A DNA stretch of 64,000 bases. Source: Streptomyces thermovulgaris (GTDB lineage Bacteria > Actinomycetota > Actinomycetes > Streptomycetales > Streptomycetaceae). The position numbers were made by a program, and so were the translations under genes. The notes below the pieces were generated by a model. The model was not told the DNA's origin and did no database searches. It saw nothing but the letters and a program-made list of their open reading frames with translations. This document shows positions 41,267-49,849 of this stretch, piece after piece. The stretch is taken from NCBI RefSeq assembly GCF_002155915.1, contig NZ_MUME01000011.1:1-64000 (forward strand). The letters run 5' to 3'. The stretch's first letter is position 1, and each line of letters opens with the position of its first letter.

Positions 41267-42835
41267 TCAGCCGTGCAGGGGGAGCAGGATGCGGAAGGTG
41301 GCGCCCTCGCCCGGGGCCGTGCGGACCTCCACCCGGCCGCGATGGGCCGTCACCAGGGAGTGGACGATCGCGAGACCGAGACCGGCGCCTCCGCTCCGGG
41401 TGCGGCCGCGGGAGTCGTCCGCACGGTAGAAGCGGTCGAACACCCGGGCGGCCTGCTCCTCGGACATCCCCGGCCCCTCGTCGTGGAGCTCCAGGACCGC
41501 CAGGCCGTCCCGGGTGCCGACACCGATCCGGACCGGGGTGCCGGGCGGGGTGTGGGCCACCGCGTTGCCGACGAGGTTGGAGGTCACCTGCCGCAGCCTC
41601 TCCTCGTCGCCGAGCACCGGCGCGCCCCCGGGCGGGCCGCCGCCGGGGCCGGTGAGGGTCACGGGGCGCCCCGGATCGAGCGCACGCAGGTCGTGCAGGG
41701 CGTCGACGGCCAGGGTGCGCAGGTCCATGGGGGTGAGACGGAGCGGGAAGTCCGCGGTGGCGTCGTGCTCGTCGAGGCGGGCGAGCAGCAGCAGGTCCTC
41801 CACCAGCCGGACCAGCCGTGCCGCCTCCCGCTCGATACGGCTCATCGCGGCGTCGACGTCGGCACGCTCGGGCATGCCGCCCATCCGGTACAGCTCGCTG
41901 AACCCCTTGATGCCGAAGAGGGGGGTGCGCAGCTCATGACTGGCGTCCGCGACGAAGCGTCGCATGCGCTCGGCGGTGGCGGCCCGGGCGGCGTCCCCCG
42001 CCTCGATCCGGTCCAGCATGCCGTTGAGCACCGTGGCCAGCCGGCCCAGCTCGGTGCGGGAGGCGGCCAGCTCCGGGATCCGGCGGGAGAGGTCGCCGTC
42101 CGCGATGGCCGCCGCGGTGGCCTCGATACGGCGCAGCGGACGCAGCCCGGCCCGCACCGCGATCCAGCCGACCGCACCGAGCAGGGCGAGCACCAGGGAG
42201 TCGATCACCAGCATCCGGACGCCGAGCTGCCCGACCGTCGCCCGCACCTCGGCGAGCGACCCGGCGACGACGACACTGCCACCGTCCGCGGCCCGGCCCT
42301 CCTGCCCCGTCCGCGCCCTGTCCGGTCCGTCGAGAGGCCGGGCGATCACCCGCCAGGCCGCGCCGCCGTCGGCCGCCGGGACCTCGAAGGGCCGGCCGCG
42401 GCGCTCCCCGACCGCCGCGGCGTCGAGCACGGGCAGCTCGGGGGCACTGCGCTCGGCCTGCCGGACGACCCGCCGCACCCGGCCGTCCGGGCCGAGATAG
42501 GCCAGGTGGACGTCGGCGATCACCTGCTGTGCGGGGGTGTCGCGCATTTCTTGCGGCACCCGGTCGCGCAGGGCGTCGGACAGGTCGTCGAAGCGCGCCG
42601 CCACCGTGACGGCGGCGTGCAGCCGGTTGTCCAGCTGCTGCACCAGGTCCCGCTCGAGCAGGGTGATGAGCAGGATGTTGCTGCCGAGCAGGGCGGCCAC
42701 GAGCAGCAGCAGGGAGATCACCAGCAGCCGGACGCGCAGCGAGAGCCGGCTCCACAGCGCGAACCGGTCACGCGGCGCGGACCGGCCGCGCGGTGCGAGA
42801 CGGCCGCGCAGTCCGCGCGGGGCGGTGTCGCTCAC
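41267..42835 (-). CDS. Two-component sensor histidine kinase
   Basis: 522 residues. Two transmembrane helices (LLVISLLLLVAALLGSNILLITLL and VIDSLVLALLGAVGWIAVRAGL) flank an extracytoplasmic sensor of about 130 residues. HAMP (LRPLRRIEATAAAIADGDLSRRIPE) follows, then HisKA with the phospho-His in DASHELRTPLFGIKGFSELY, and an ATPase domain (LVGNAVAHTPPGTPV, LHDEGPGMSEEQAARVFDRFYR, GGAGLGLAIVHSLV). GTG 42835 overlaps the regulator stop (GTGA). It is the last gene of an operon of ABC ATPase, permease, regulator and kinase, so it probably senses a compound handled by that transporter. Confidence 0.94.
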   Translation of the reverse strand: MSDTAPRGLRGRLAPRGRSAPRDRFALWSRLSLRVRLLVISLLLLVAALLGSNILLITLLERDLVQQLDNRLHAAVTVAARFDDLSDALRDRVPQEMRDTPAQQVIADVHLAYLGPDGRVRRVVRQAERSAPELPVLDAAAVGERRGRPFEVPAADGGAAWRVIARPLDGPDRARTGQEGRAADGGSVVVAGSLAEVRATVGQLGVRMLVIDSLVLALLGAVGWIAVRAGLRPLRRIEATAAAIADGDLSRRIPELAASRTELGRLATVLNGMLDRIEAGDAARAATAERMRRFVADASHELRTPLFGIKGFSELYRMGGMPERADVDAAMSRIEREAARLVRLVEDLLLLARLDEHDATADFPLRLTPMDLRTLAVDALHDLRALDPGRPVTLTGPGGGPPGGAPVLGDEERLRQVTSNLVGNAVAHTPPGTPVRIGVGTRDGLAVLELHDEGPGMSEEQAARVFDRFYRADDSRGRTRSGGAGLGLAIVHSLVTAHRGRVEVRTAPGEGATFRILLPLHG

Positions 42836-43536
42836 GACCGGGGCCTGCGCAGCACATAGCCGGTGCCGCGCACCGTGTGGATCAGCCTCGGCCCGTCCTC
42901 GTCCTCCACCTTGCGCCGCAGATAGCTGATGTACGAGGTGACGATGCTGTCGTCGCCGCCGAAGTCGTACTGCCAGACCATGTCCAGAAGCTGGGCCTTC
43001 GACAGCACCTGTCCGGCGTTCTCCATCAGCACCCGCAGCAGGCTGAACTCGGTCGGGGACAGATGCACCGGGCGTCCGCCCCTGGTCACCTGATGGCTGT
43101 CGGGGTCCAGTTCCAGGTCGCCGACGACCAGCCGGCCGTCCGCCTGCCGGCCGCTGGTGCGGCGCAGAATGGCCCGGATGCGCAGGATCAGCTCCTCCAG
43201 GTTGAACGGCTTGGTGACGTAGTCGTCGCCCCCCGCCCTGAGCCCGCCGATGCGGTCCTCGGGCGCGTCACGGGCGGTGAGGAACAGCACCGGTGGATGC
43301 CCCGCCGCGGCCGGACGCCCGCCGCGCAGCCGGCGGACGACCTCGAAGCCGTCGACGTCGGGCAGCATCACGTCGAGGACGATCAGGTCGGGACGCTGCT
43401 CCCGCACCGCTTCCAGCGCCTGCGCGCCGGTCGCGACCGGGACCACGGCGAAGCCCGCGAGGCGCAGGCTGGCGGACAGCAGTTCACGCAGCGTCGGGTC
43501 GTCCTCCACCACCAGCAGCCGTTCCGGAGCCGTCAT
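42832..43536 (-). CDS. OmpR/PhoB-type response regulator
   Basis: 234 residues. Receiver: LLVVEDDPTLRELL with the acidic pair, LIVLDVMLPDVDGFEVV with the phospho-Asp, and DYVTKPFNLEEL with the Lys. The C-terminal winged helix ends YISYLRRKVEDEDGPRLIHTVRGTGYVLR. ATG 43536 follows GAGGACGGT. It lies 52 bp downstream of the ABC permease stop and overlaps the kinase gene. It would be phosphorylated by the adjacent kinase and likely controls the transporter genes upstream in its own operon. Confidence 0.95.
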   Translation of the reverse strand: MTAPERLLVVEDDPTLRELLSASLRLAGFAVVPVATGAQALEAVREQRPDLIVLDVMLPDVDGFEVVRRLRGGRPAAAGHPPVLFLTARDAPEDRIGGLRAGGDDYVTKPFNLEELILRIRAILRRTSGRQADGRLVVGDLELDPDSHQVTRGGRPVHLSPTEFSLLRVLMENAGQVLSKAQLLDMVWQYDFGGDDSIVTSYISYLRRKVEDEDGPRLIHTVRGTGYVLRRPRS

Positions 43537-43588
43537 ACCGTCCTCGATTCCGCCTCCGCCCGAGCATCCACTTCCTGCCTCCCGCCCG

Positions 43589-44527
43589 TTACGCGTCACG
43601 TTTGTGGAAGACGACGAACGCCGCGGTCAGCAGAGCCGCGACACAGCCCGCCATGACGGCGAGTCCGGCCCACGGGCCCAGCAGCGCGGGATCACGGTAA
43701 CTGGTGATGATCTGCCCGCCGGCCAGGGGCGGCCAGTACTTCACCATCCAGTCGCCGACCCCGCCGGGCAGCGCCGGCGCGAACGCCTGCACGATCAGCA
43801 GGACGCCGAACAGCGTCGTCACCGTCGCCGTCGTGCTGCGGATCATGGTGCCGAGCGCCAGCCCGAACAGTGCGGCGAGCGTCAGATAGAGTCCGCAGCC
43901 CACGATGCCACGCAGCGCCTGGGGATCGGAAAGGGCCAGGTACGGGGCGCCCTCACGGATCAGCATCGCCTGCCCGGCGACGAATCCGGTGAGGGACACC
44001 AGCAGTCCGGTGGGCAGCGCGACCAGGACGAGGACGACGGCCTTCGCCGCCAGCACCCGGACCCGGTGCGGCACGGCGGTCAGCGTGCCGACGATCGTGC
44101 GGGCCCCGTACTCGGAGGTGATCGTCAGACCGCCGAGCAGGCCGAGCGCGACCTGGGCGAGCAGATAGCCGCGCAGGCCGGTGGCCAGCGGGTCGAAGGC
44201 GGCCCGGTCGGCCGCGGACAGGGTCGCGTACTCGCTCCCGGCGGACGTGCCGCTCAGCAGGGCGAGGCCGGTGCAGAACACCAGGGTGCCGAGGACGAGG
44301 TGGAGGGTGGACCGCATGGTGCGGATCTTGATCCACTCGGCGTGGAAGCAGTGCGGGAAGGCCGTCCGCCCCGCCGCCGCTCCCGGGCGCGCCCGGTCCT
44401 TCCACGACCGCTTCCGCGGCTGCTCCTGCTGCCGGCCCTGCTGCCGGTTCTGCGGCTGGTCCTGCCGGTGATGGTGCGGTGCCTTGCCCCGCGCCGCGGT
44501 GCCCGGCCGTACGACGCTCCCGCTCAT
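43589..44527 (-). CDS. ABC-2 type transporter permease
   Basis: 312 residues. A long hydrophilic, Gln/Arg-rich N-terminus (about 55 residues) precedes the membrane part, which begins FHAEWIKIRTMRSTLHLVL, the usual first-helix context of ABC-2 permeases. Six helices follow, with ITSEYGARTIVGTLTAVPHRVRVLAAKAVVLV, the characteristic cytosolic loop. ATG 44527 overlaps the ATPase stop (ATGA). It pairs with the ATPase for export of an antibiotic, lipid or ion. The extended N-terminus is unusual and probably disordered. Confidence 0.9.
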   Translation of the reverse strand: MSGSVVRPGTAARGKAPHHHRQDQPQNRQQGRQQEQPRKRSWKDRARPGAAAGRTAFPHCFHAEWIKIRTMRSTLHLVLGTLVFCTGLALLSGTSAGSEYATLSAADRAAFDPLATGLRGYLLAQVALGLLGGLTITSEYGARTIVGTLTAVPHRVRVLAAKAVVLVLVALPTGLLVSLTGFVAGQAMLIREGAPYLALSDPQALRGIVGCGLYLTLAALFGLALGTMIRSTTATVTTLFGVLLIVQAFAPALPGGVGDWMVKYWPPLAGGQIITSYRDPALLGPWAGLAVMAGCVAALLTAAFVVFHKRDA

Positions 44528-45513
44528 CGGCTCATCCCCTTCTGCTCGTGCTCGGTGCGGTCGATGTGCTCGGTACGTCCGGTGTCCTCCGTGCTCCGCC
44601 CGCGCTCCGTGCTCTCCGCGCGGTACTGGGCGAAGTCGCGGGTCAGGTTCATGAAGGCCTGCTCCAACGAGGCCCGCCGGGGCGTCAGTTCGTGCAGCTC
44701 CACTCCCCCGGCGGCGGCCAGCGCACCGATCCTGGCGGCGTCCAGCCCGGTCACCACCAGGCCGTCCGTACCCTCCTCGCGCACCTCGGCCGCCGGTCCC
44801 AGCATCCGGCGCAGCATCCGTGTCTGCGGGCTGCGCACCAGCACCTCGCTGCTGGAGTGCGCGTCGATGAACGCCGTCATGGAGGTGTCCGCGATCAGCC
44901 GTCCGCGTCCGATGACGACGAGGTGGTCGGCGGTGAGATCCAGCTCGCTCATCAGATGGCTGGACATCAGCACGGCACGCCCCTGGGCGGCCATCCGCCG
45001 CATCAGCTCCCGCATCCAGACGATGCCCTCCGGATCGAGACCGTTGAGCGGCTCGTCGAGGATGAGCACCGGCGGATCGCCCAGCAGGGCGGCGGCGACG
45101 CCGAGCCGCTGCCGCATACCGAGCGAGAACGTCCCCGTCCTGCGGCGGGCCACGCTCTCGAGCCCCACCTCCGCCAGCACCTCCGCCACCCGGCGGCGCG
45201 GAATCCCGTTGCTCGCCGCGAGCGCCAGCAGATGGTGCCGTGCGGTGCGGCTGGGCAGGACCGCACCCGCGTCCAGCAGCGCGCCGACGGCTCTCAGCGG
45301 CGCCGGGTGCGCGGCGTACGGGCGCCCGCCGACGGTGGCGGTCCCCGACGTGGGGGCGTCCAGGCCCAGGATCATCCGCAGGGTCGTCGACTTTCCCGCG
45401 CCGTTGGGCCCGAGAAACCCGGTCACCTCCCCCGGTCGGACGGTGAACGTCAGGTCGTCGACGGCCAGCACCTCGCCGTAGCGTTTGGTCAGCCCGCGGA
45501 CTTCGATCATCAA
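44524..45513 (-). CDS. ABC transporter ATP-binding protein (drug-export type)
   Basis: 329 residues. Walker A is GPNGAGKST in EVTGFLGPNGAGKSTTLRMILGL, signature FSLGMRQRLGVAAALL, Walker B PVLILDEPLNGLDPEG, and H-loop VLMSSHLMSELDLTADHLVVI. The C-terminal accessory region (LRRMLGPAAEVREEGTDGLVVTGLDAARIGALA) is typical of daunorubicin- or CcmA-type exporter ATPases. It is the first gene of the operon; GGAG precedes ATG 45513. With the downstream two-component genes the layout resembles antibiotic or envelope-stress sensing and efflux modules. Confidence 0.94.
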   Translation of the reverse strand: MMIEVRGLTKRYGEVLAVDDLTFTVRPGEVTGFLGPNGAGKSTTLRMILGLDAPTSGTATVGGRPYAAHPAPLRAVGALLDAGAVLPSRTARHHLLALAASNGIPRRRVAEVLAEVGLESVARRRTGTFSLGMRQRLGVAAALLGDPPVLILDEPLNGLDPEGIVWMRELMRRMAAQGRAVLMSSHLMSELDLTADHLVVIGRGRLIADTSMTAFIDAHSSSEVLVRSPQTRMLRRMLGPAAEVREEGTDGLVVTGLDAARIGALAAAGGVELHELTPRRASLEQAFMNLTRDFAQYRAESTERGRSTEDTGRTEHIDRTEHEQKGMSR

Positions 45514-45699
45514 TGACTCCAGAACCGATGGTGTGGGTGGTGCGCGCCGTCCTCACGCGCGCCACTCCACGGTGATCCGCGCTTCTGAGGCGGATCTGCG
45601 CGAAGCTGAGTGCCTCCTGTGAACCGGACGCCCTCCCGGGCGGAAAACCGGCAGGTCACGGCACCCATCGGCCGGAGACTCACAGAAACTCACAGAAAA

Positions 45700-45777
45700 C
45701 AGCCGCCCCCGTCACTCGCGCACGGGGGCGGCTGATACGACGACGTCCGGGCCGGTTCACTCCCGGCCCGGACGTCG
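45700..45777. terminator. Twin terminator hairpins
   Basis: Hairpin one: 45700-45712 pairs with 45722-45734 (CAGCCGCCCCCGT / ACGGGGGCGGCTG, 13 bp, 9-nt loop). Hairpin two: 45741-45755 pairs with 45763-45777 (CGACGTCCGGGCCGG / CCGGCCCGGACGTCG, 15 bp, 7-nt loop). They are only 6 bp apart and lie downstream of the M15-like gene and upstream of the ABC operon on the minus strand. They should insulate the two units. Confidence 0.82.
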
Positions 45778-45974
45778 GGCATGGAGCAGGTGTTGCACGT
45801 CTTCTTGCCGGGCAGGCGGTCAGCGCTCGGCTCGCCGTTGTGCGTGCGGTGTCGGACCGGGGCGGTCGGACGGCGGGCGAAGCGGCACACCTGACCGACC
45901 GCCGGTCGGGCGGGACGAGGAGCTGTGACCTGCCGACGGTGGCGGCGCCGGCACGACGCCGCCACCGCTCCGCG

Positions 45975-46484
45975 TCAGCGGCTGCCGCGGTAGTAGGTGA
46001 TGTCCCAGTGCGAACCCTCGCGGGCGTAGATGTTCCCCGACGGGGCCTTGTACTGTTTCGCGTTGTCCCCCTTGCGCTTGCCCACGTAGCGGAACGTGCG
46101 GGTGATGTACGAGTTCACGCACGACGTCGGCCTGATGTCGACCTTGTAGCCGTTCCAGTGGCTGTACGTGCCGGAGGCGTGCCCCTTCTCCGTGCCACCG
46201 GTGATCGTCACGGCGCACTTGCTTGCCTTCTTGAAGTCGATCACGCCGGCGACCGTGCTCTTGTTGATCTGCTCGAAGGAGGTGCATTTGGGGTTGTTCC
46301 GGTTGCTGCACCCACCCGACGAGGTCCAGTTGATGCCTGCCCGTTTCAGCTGCTGTGCGGCGGCCGCGTGCGAGTACTTCGCGGGTGCGGCGGTGGCGGC
46401 GGGTACGGTCGCTGCCAGCATGCCTCCGGCGAGCAGTGCGGCCGAAGCGACGAGTGCGGCGGAACGGGCCGTACGTGACCTCAT
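45975..46484 (-). CDS. Secreted M15-like peptidase domain protein
   Basis: 169 residues. The signal peptide RTARSAALVASAALLAGGMLAATVPAATAAPA has a Sec-type hydrophobic core and Ala-x-Ala site. In the mature part, KGHASGTYSHWNGYKVDIRPT matches the SHxxGxxxD zinc-binding motif of M15/VanX-VanY peptidases, and REGSHWDITYY near the end matches the second ExxHW motif. This supports a zinc D,D-carboxypeptidase-like enzyme acting on peptidoglycan, though the domain is small. Four Cys residues suggest disulfides. AAAGGAG 9 nt before ATG 46484 supports the start. An alternative is a non-catalytic relative. Confidence 0.78.
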   Translation of the reverse strand: MRSRTARSAALVASAALLAGGMLAATVPAATAAPAKYSHAAAAQQLKRAGINWTSSGGCSNRNNPKCTSFEQINKSTVAGVIDFKKASKCAVTITGGTEKGHASGTYSHWNGYKVDIRPTSCVNSYITRTFRYVGKRKGDNAKQYKAPSGNIYAREGSHWDITYYRGSR

Positions 46485-46904
46485 GGGCAGAGGCTCCTTT
46501 CCGAGTGGTTCGGTTACGTCTGAGGCACTGCCCAGCAGGCATTTCTGACATTCCCTTACAAGAGGGCGCACAGTGGCACTCCGGCGCACCAAGATCCCCG
46601 TCGCGCGCGGCCCTGGAGAGCTCTCGCGCCCCAGCTGACGACGTTCGTACGGAGAGCCCTCTGCCACGGCTTCGAAAGGCGGAAGGGATCACAAAGTCCG
46701 GGTGACGGGCCCAACCCACGCGGGCACGGCGAACGGTGTGGCGAGCACGAGCGCTCCGCTTCGCACGAGAGCGGTCAGGTCGCCGCCGAACCCGGGCCGC
46801 GGGCACGGCCGGGCGGTGTCCCACCGCACCGGGCCTTCGCGAACGGCCTTGAGCGACGCCGGTTTCGGGCTCAGGTGTGTCGGTGCCGCGGGGCGTTCCC
46901 GCGG
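46485..46904. other. Intergenic region with terminator after the GntR gene
   Basis: No gene is supported in 420 bp. CCGCGGG (46886-46892) and CCCGCGG (46898-46904) form a 7-bp hairpin directly after the GntR stop, probably its terminator. The rest should contain the M15-like gene promoter; boxes were not assignable. Confidence 0.55.
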
Positions 46905-47633
46905 TCAGGCGTCTTCCCCGCGGGCGACGGAGAAGTCGACCTGGAGCGCGTAGCGGTGGGCCACGTAGGAGCTGACCGTGTATTCCAGGGGGGCGCCGTG
47001 CTGGTCGGCGATGGAACGGGTCTCGACGAGCATCGGGGTGGCGGCGTCGACGCCGAGTTCGGGGGCGTCGTCGCCGGCTGTGCGCGCGCTGAGGACGGAG
47101 GAGCCGAGGGTCGGGTGCAGACCGAGGCGGCGCAGCGCGTTGTGCAGGGAGCCGGTCTCCAGGTCCGCGCCGAGCAGGGCGTCGAGGGAGGCGGGGAAGG
47201 CGGCGTGTTCGACGGCGATGGGCAGGTCGTCGAAGAGCCTGACGCGGCTGATCCCGACCACGGTGGCGTCCTGGGCGGGGCCGCCGGGGCAGAGCGCGGC
47301 GGCCTCCTGGGGCGAGGCGGGGCGCACACCGGCCCGAAGGACGCGTGAGCGGGGAGTCCTCCCGGCCGCGAGGGCCTGGTCGTGGAAGCTCATCAGGGTT
47401 CCGACCGGGCGGGCGGCGGCGGCCCTGCGCACGAAGCTGCCCCGGCCGGGCACGCGTTCCAGCAGGCCGTCGCGTTCCAGCCGGGCCAGGGCCGCCCGCA
47501 CCGTCATCCGGGAGACACCGAACTCCGCGGCCAGGCGGGGCTCCGAGGGGAACGGGTCGCCGTCGGCGGCCGTGGCGATGCGTCGGCGCAACTGCTTCTC
47601 GATGCGTTCGTACAGCGGCTGCGGTGCGGCCAT
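46905..47633 (-). CDS. GntR/HutC-family regulator with UTRA domain
   Basis: 242 residues. The N-terminal winged helix reads PLYERIEKQLRRRIATAADGDPFPSEPRLAAEFGVSRMTVRAALARLERDGLLERVPGRGSFV, a textbook GntR domain. Residues 80-240 form a UTRA effector domain (VVGISRVRLFDDLPIAVEHAAFP, GAPLEYTVSSYVAHRYALQVDF), the HutC/FarR subfamily, which senses small metabolites. AGGAGGAAC about 11 nt upstream supports ATG 47633; upstream in-frame starts extend into the operator. It is divergent from deoC, and a 14-bp palindrome lies between them, so deoC is the likely target, with a deoxyribose phosphate or related inducer. Confidence 0.93.
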   Translation of the reverse strand: MAAPQPLYERIEKQLRRRIATAADGDPFPSEPRLAAEFGVSRMTVRAALARLERDGLLERVPGRGSFVRRAAAARPVGTLMSFHDQALAAGRTPRSRVLRAGVRPASPQEAAALCPGGPAQDATVVGISRVRLFDDLPIAVEHAAFPASLDALLGADLETGSLHNALRRLGLHPTLGSSVLSARTAGDDAPELGVDAATPMLVETRSIADQHGAPLEYTVSSYVAHRYALQVDFSVARGEDA

Positions 47634-47716
47634 GGCGAGTGCTGTTCCTCCTGGGTCGGCGCGGGTCACGGGTTCCGGCGGGATGCCCGTCGACACCGCC
47701 ATCCTCACCTGTATAG

Positions 47717-47730
47717 GCTGTCTAGACAGC
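47717..47730. promoter_or_regulatory. GntR operator in the gntR-deoC divergent promoter
   Basis: GCTGTCTAGACAGC is a perfect 14-bp palindrome. On the minus strand TATACA follows it directly as a -10-like box for the GntR gene, and it lies 25 bp upstream of the deoC start. Binding would block both promoters, consistent with autoregulation. HutC-type sites commonly have this symmetric form. Confidence 0.78.
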
Positions 47731-47755
47731 TTATGGAGGGCTGGAAGGGAAAGCC

Positions 47756-48511
47756 ATGTCTGTCGCCCCGATCGCCGCCCCGCGCTGGGACGGCCCGCTG
47801 CCCACGCTCGAGGAGGCGGCGAAGATGATCGACCACTCGCTGCTGCGGCCGGAACTGACTTTGGCCGAGGTCGCCGCCGGTCTGGAGACCGCGTTGAAGT
47901 ACCGCACGGCCTCGGTGTGCGTGCGCCCGGCCGATGTCACGACCGCGGTGGCGGCGCTCGCGGGCAGCGGGGTCGCGGTCGGTTCGGTCGTCGGCTTCCC
48001 GCACGGCGGGGCGACCACGGCGGCCAAGGTGTTCGAGACCGGTGAACTGGTCGGCCTGGGCGCGCAGGAGATCGACATGGTGATCGACATCGGCCGTCTG
48101 CGCGGCGGCGACGTCGCCTACGTCCAGGACGAGATCGCCGCGGTCGTGCAGGCGGCGCAGGGCCGCACGGTCAAGGTCATCTTCGAGAACGCGTACCTGG
48201 ACGACGAACAGAAGGTCGCCGGGTACCGCGCGGCCGAGGCGGCGGGGGCGGCCTTTGTGAAGACCAGCACCGGGTTCGCTCCGGGCGGGGCGACGGCCGC
48301 CGACATCGCCCTGATGCGGCGCACCGTCTCACCGCACGTCCAGATCAAGGCCGCGGGCGGCGTACGCACCCTCGACGCCCTGCTGGAGCTGCACCGCCTG
48401 GGCGCCACCCGCTTCGGCGCGACCGCCACCGCCGCCATCCTCGACGACCTCAGGGCCCGTCTCGCCGAGGCCGCGCCCCCGGCGGACGGCGGGCCGGAGA
48501 AGCAGGGCTAG
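47756..48511 (+). CDS. deoC: Deoxyribose-phosphate aldolase
   Basis: 251 residues, a TIM-barrel class I aldolase. Schiff-base Lys169 is in FVKTSTGF. IDHSLLRPELT at the N-terminus, SVVGFPHGG and VKVIFENAYLDDEQK are family signatures; the second Lys of the proton relay lies in VQIKAAGGVRT. It cleaves 2-deoxyribose-5-phosphate to glyceraldehyde-3-phosphate and acetaldehyde in nucleoside catabolism. GGAAGGGAAAG 4-5 nt upstream supports ATG 47756. The stop codon shares CTAG with the convergent lipoprotein gene. No deoA, deoB or cdd neighbours are present. Confidence 0.96.
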   Translation: MSVAPIAAPRWDGPLPTLEEAAKMIDHSLLRPELTLAEVAAGLETALKYRTASVCVRPADVTTAVAALAGSGVAVGSVVGFPHGGATTAAKVFETGELVGLGAQEIDMVIDIGRLRGGDVAYVQDEIAAVVQAAQGRTVKVIFENAYLDDEQKVAGYRAAEAAGAAFVKTSTGFAPGGATAADIALMRRTVSPHVQIKAAGGVRTLDALLELHRLGATRFGATATAAILDDLRARLAEAAPPADGGPEKQG

Positions 48512-49302
48512 GAACGGGCCCTGAAGCACACCAGGGTGTTGCCGCCGTCGGCGAGCAGGGACCAGTACCGAAGGGGGTCCTGGGCACTTGTGCGGCAGTG
48601 GGAGGCATTGGCGCCGGCGGGTGCCCGGTACACGGCGGCGACGACGAGGACCTGGTTGTAGGGGACGGGCACCCGGGTGGCGTAGCAGTCCGCCGCCGTG
48701 GTGGAGCCGATGGCGGTGATGGTGTTCCCGGACTGTTTGGCGAGCACGCAGTAGTTCTTCACCCAGACCCGGTTGAGGCAGAGGGTCGTGGTGCGGCCGG
48801 TGATGGCCGAGTAGTAGCTCCACCTGTCCCGCCCCACGCCCGTCGGGCATGTGATGCTGCTCGTGGCGGTATGTGTCACCTGGAAGAGTCCGGCCCGCTT
48901 GCTCCTGCAGGACACCGCGTCCGGCGGGACGGAGACATTCCAGGTGCTGCCGTTCCTGTACACCGGCAGACACGTCCCCCGGACGACCGCCCGGAACGCC
49001 TCCTCCCTCGGGTCGGTCGGGTCCGGCTGGGGCTCCGGCTCCGCCCTCCCGGCACCGTCCGAACCGCTCCCCCCACCACCGCCGCCGGTGCCGCCTCCTC
49101 CACCGCCTCCGAGTTCGATGCCGGGCACGGGCAGGTCCCCGATGCCGGGTCCGTCCGCGCCGTCGGCCTGACGGGACGCCCCCGGACGGTCGACGGAAGG
49201 GCCGTCGCGGTCGCTCACCCCTCTCCGGCTGCAGCCCGCCAGGAGCACGGGTACGAGCAGCCATACCAGCCAGGCCCAGCGTCTCAGGCTCTTGCCCCTC
49301 AT
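48508..49302 (-). CDS. Secreted lipoprotein with Gly-rich linker
   Basis: 264 residues. The lipobox LLAGC follows a basic and hydrophobic signal (MRGKSLRRWAWLVWLLVPVLLAGC). A disordered linker with runs of Gly and a Pro-rich end spans about residues 35-95. The globular C-terminus contains eight Cys residues that could form four disulfides, and segments like GTCLPVYRNGSTWNVSVP and SGNTITAIGSTTAADC. It resembles Streptomyces LppU/SCO3897-type lipoproteins of unknown role. ATG 49302 has GGGAAGAGG at proper distance; ATG 49308 abuts it. The gene is convergent with deoC with overlapping stop codons. Confidence 0.8.
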   Translation of the reverse strand: MRGKSLRRWAWLVWLLVPVLLAGCSRRGVSDRDGPSVDRPGASRQADGADGPGIGDLPVPGIELGGGGGGGTGGGGGGSGSDGAGRAEPEPQPDPTDPREEAFRAVVRGTCLPVYRNGSTWNVSVPPDAVSCRSKRAGLFQVTHTATSSITCPTGVGRDRWSYYSAITGRTTTLCLNRVWVKNYCVLAKQSGNTITAIGSTTAADCYATRVPVPYNQVLVVAAVYRAPAGANASHCRTSAQDPLRYWSLLADGGNTLVCFRARS

Positions 49303-49849
49303 CCGCATCCTCTTCCCGCTCGTCTCCTCCCGGGGTTGTGAGCGTGACACAACTGCCCGGTGACGAAACGGCATTCGGGCCCTCTAGTACGAGTTCGGGA
49401 CATTCGTCGAACAGATGTGACCGAACGTCCGCCTGTCCGCCACTCGTTCCGTGTTCAGGGGGACACGACGTCGGGCCGCACGCAGCAGTGACCCGCAGGA
49501 TGCGGGGACTTGCGGGAGATCCGTCGTGTGCGACTTCTTCCGGCGCCCTGCCCGGGACAGGACTCCGGACAGGGCAGGACGCTGTGGCTCCAGCGCACGG
49601 GGCGGCCCAAGTGCTCCGTCCCGCCGGGGCGTTCCGTTCCAGGCGAGCGCGCAGGGTGGCGGCGAAGTCCTCGGCCCGGGCCAGTTGGACCCGCAGCTTC
49701 TCCACCTGCTCGGCGGCGGCCCGCCGTGACGCTTCGCCGCCGCACATGAGCGGCCACGCCCCTGCGCAGGCCCCCGCTCCCTTCCTCTCCTGCTCTCCGG
49801 CTCCGCGTTCATGGAGCCGGAGCCGTCCGCGGGGTGCCGGCCCGGCCGG
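49303..49849. other. Intergenic region, possibly containing a decayed coiled-coil gene
   Basis: No complete gene is supported. On the minus strand from 49747 a short coiled-coil-like segment (QVEKLRVQLARAEDFAATLRARLER) is encoded, but the frame then runs on with no meaningful sequence into the antisense of the lipoprotein gene. It may be a fragment or chance. Confidence 0.45.

Noticed and set aside
45700-45850. A possible RiPP precursor on the minus strand with KKTCNTCSMPD
   Set aside because: No ribosome site, no modification enzyme nearby, and the region is occupied by two terminator hairpins.
49384-49812. Minus-strand frames with a short coiled-coil-like segment
   Set aside because: The segment has no proper end and the longer frame runs into antisense of the lipoprotein gene; at most a gene fragment.
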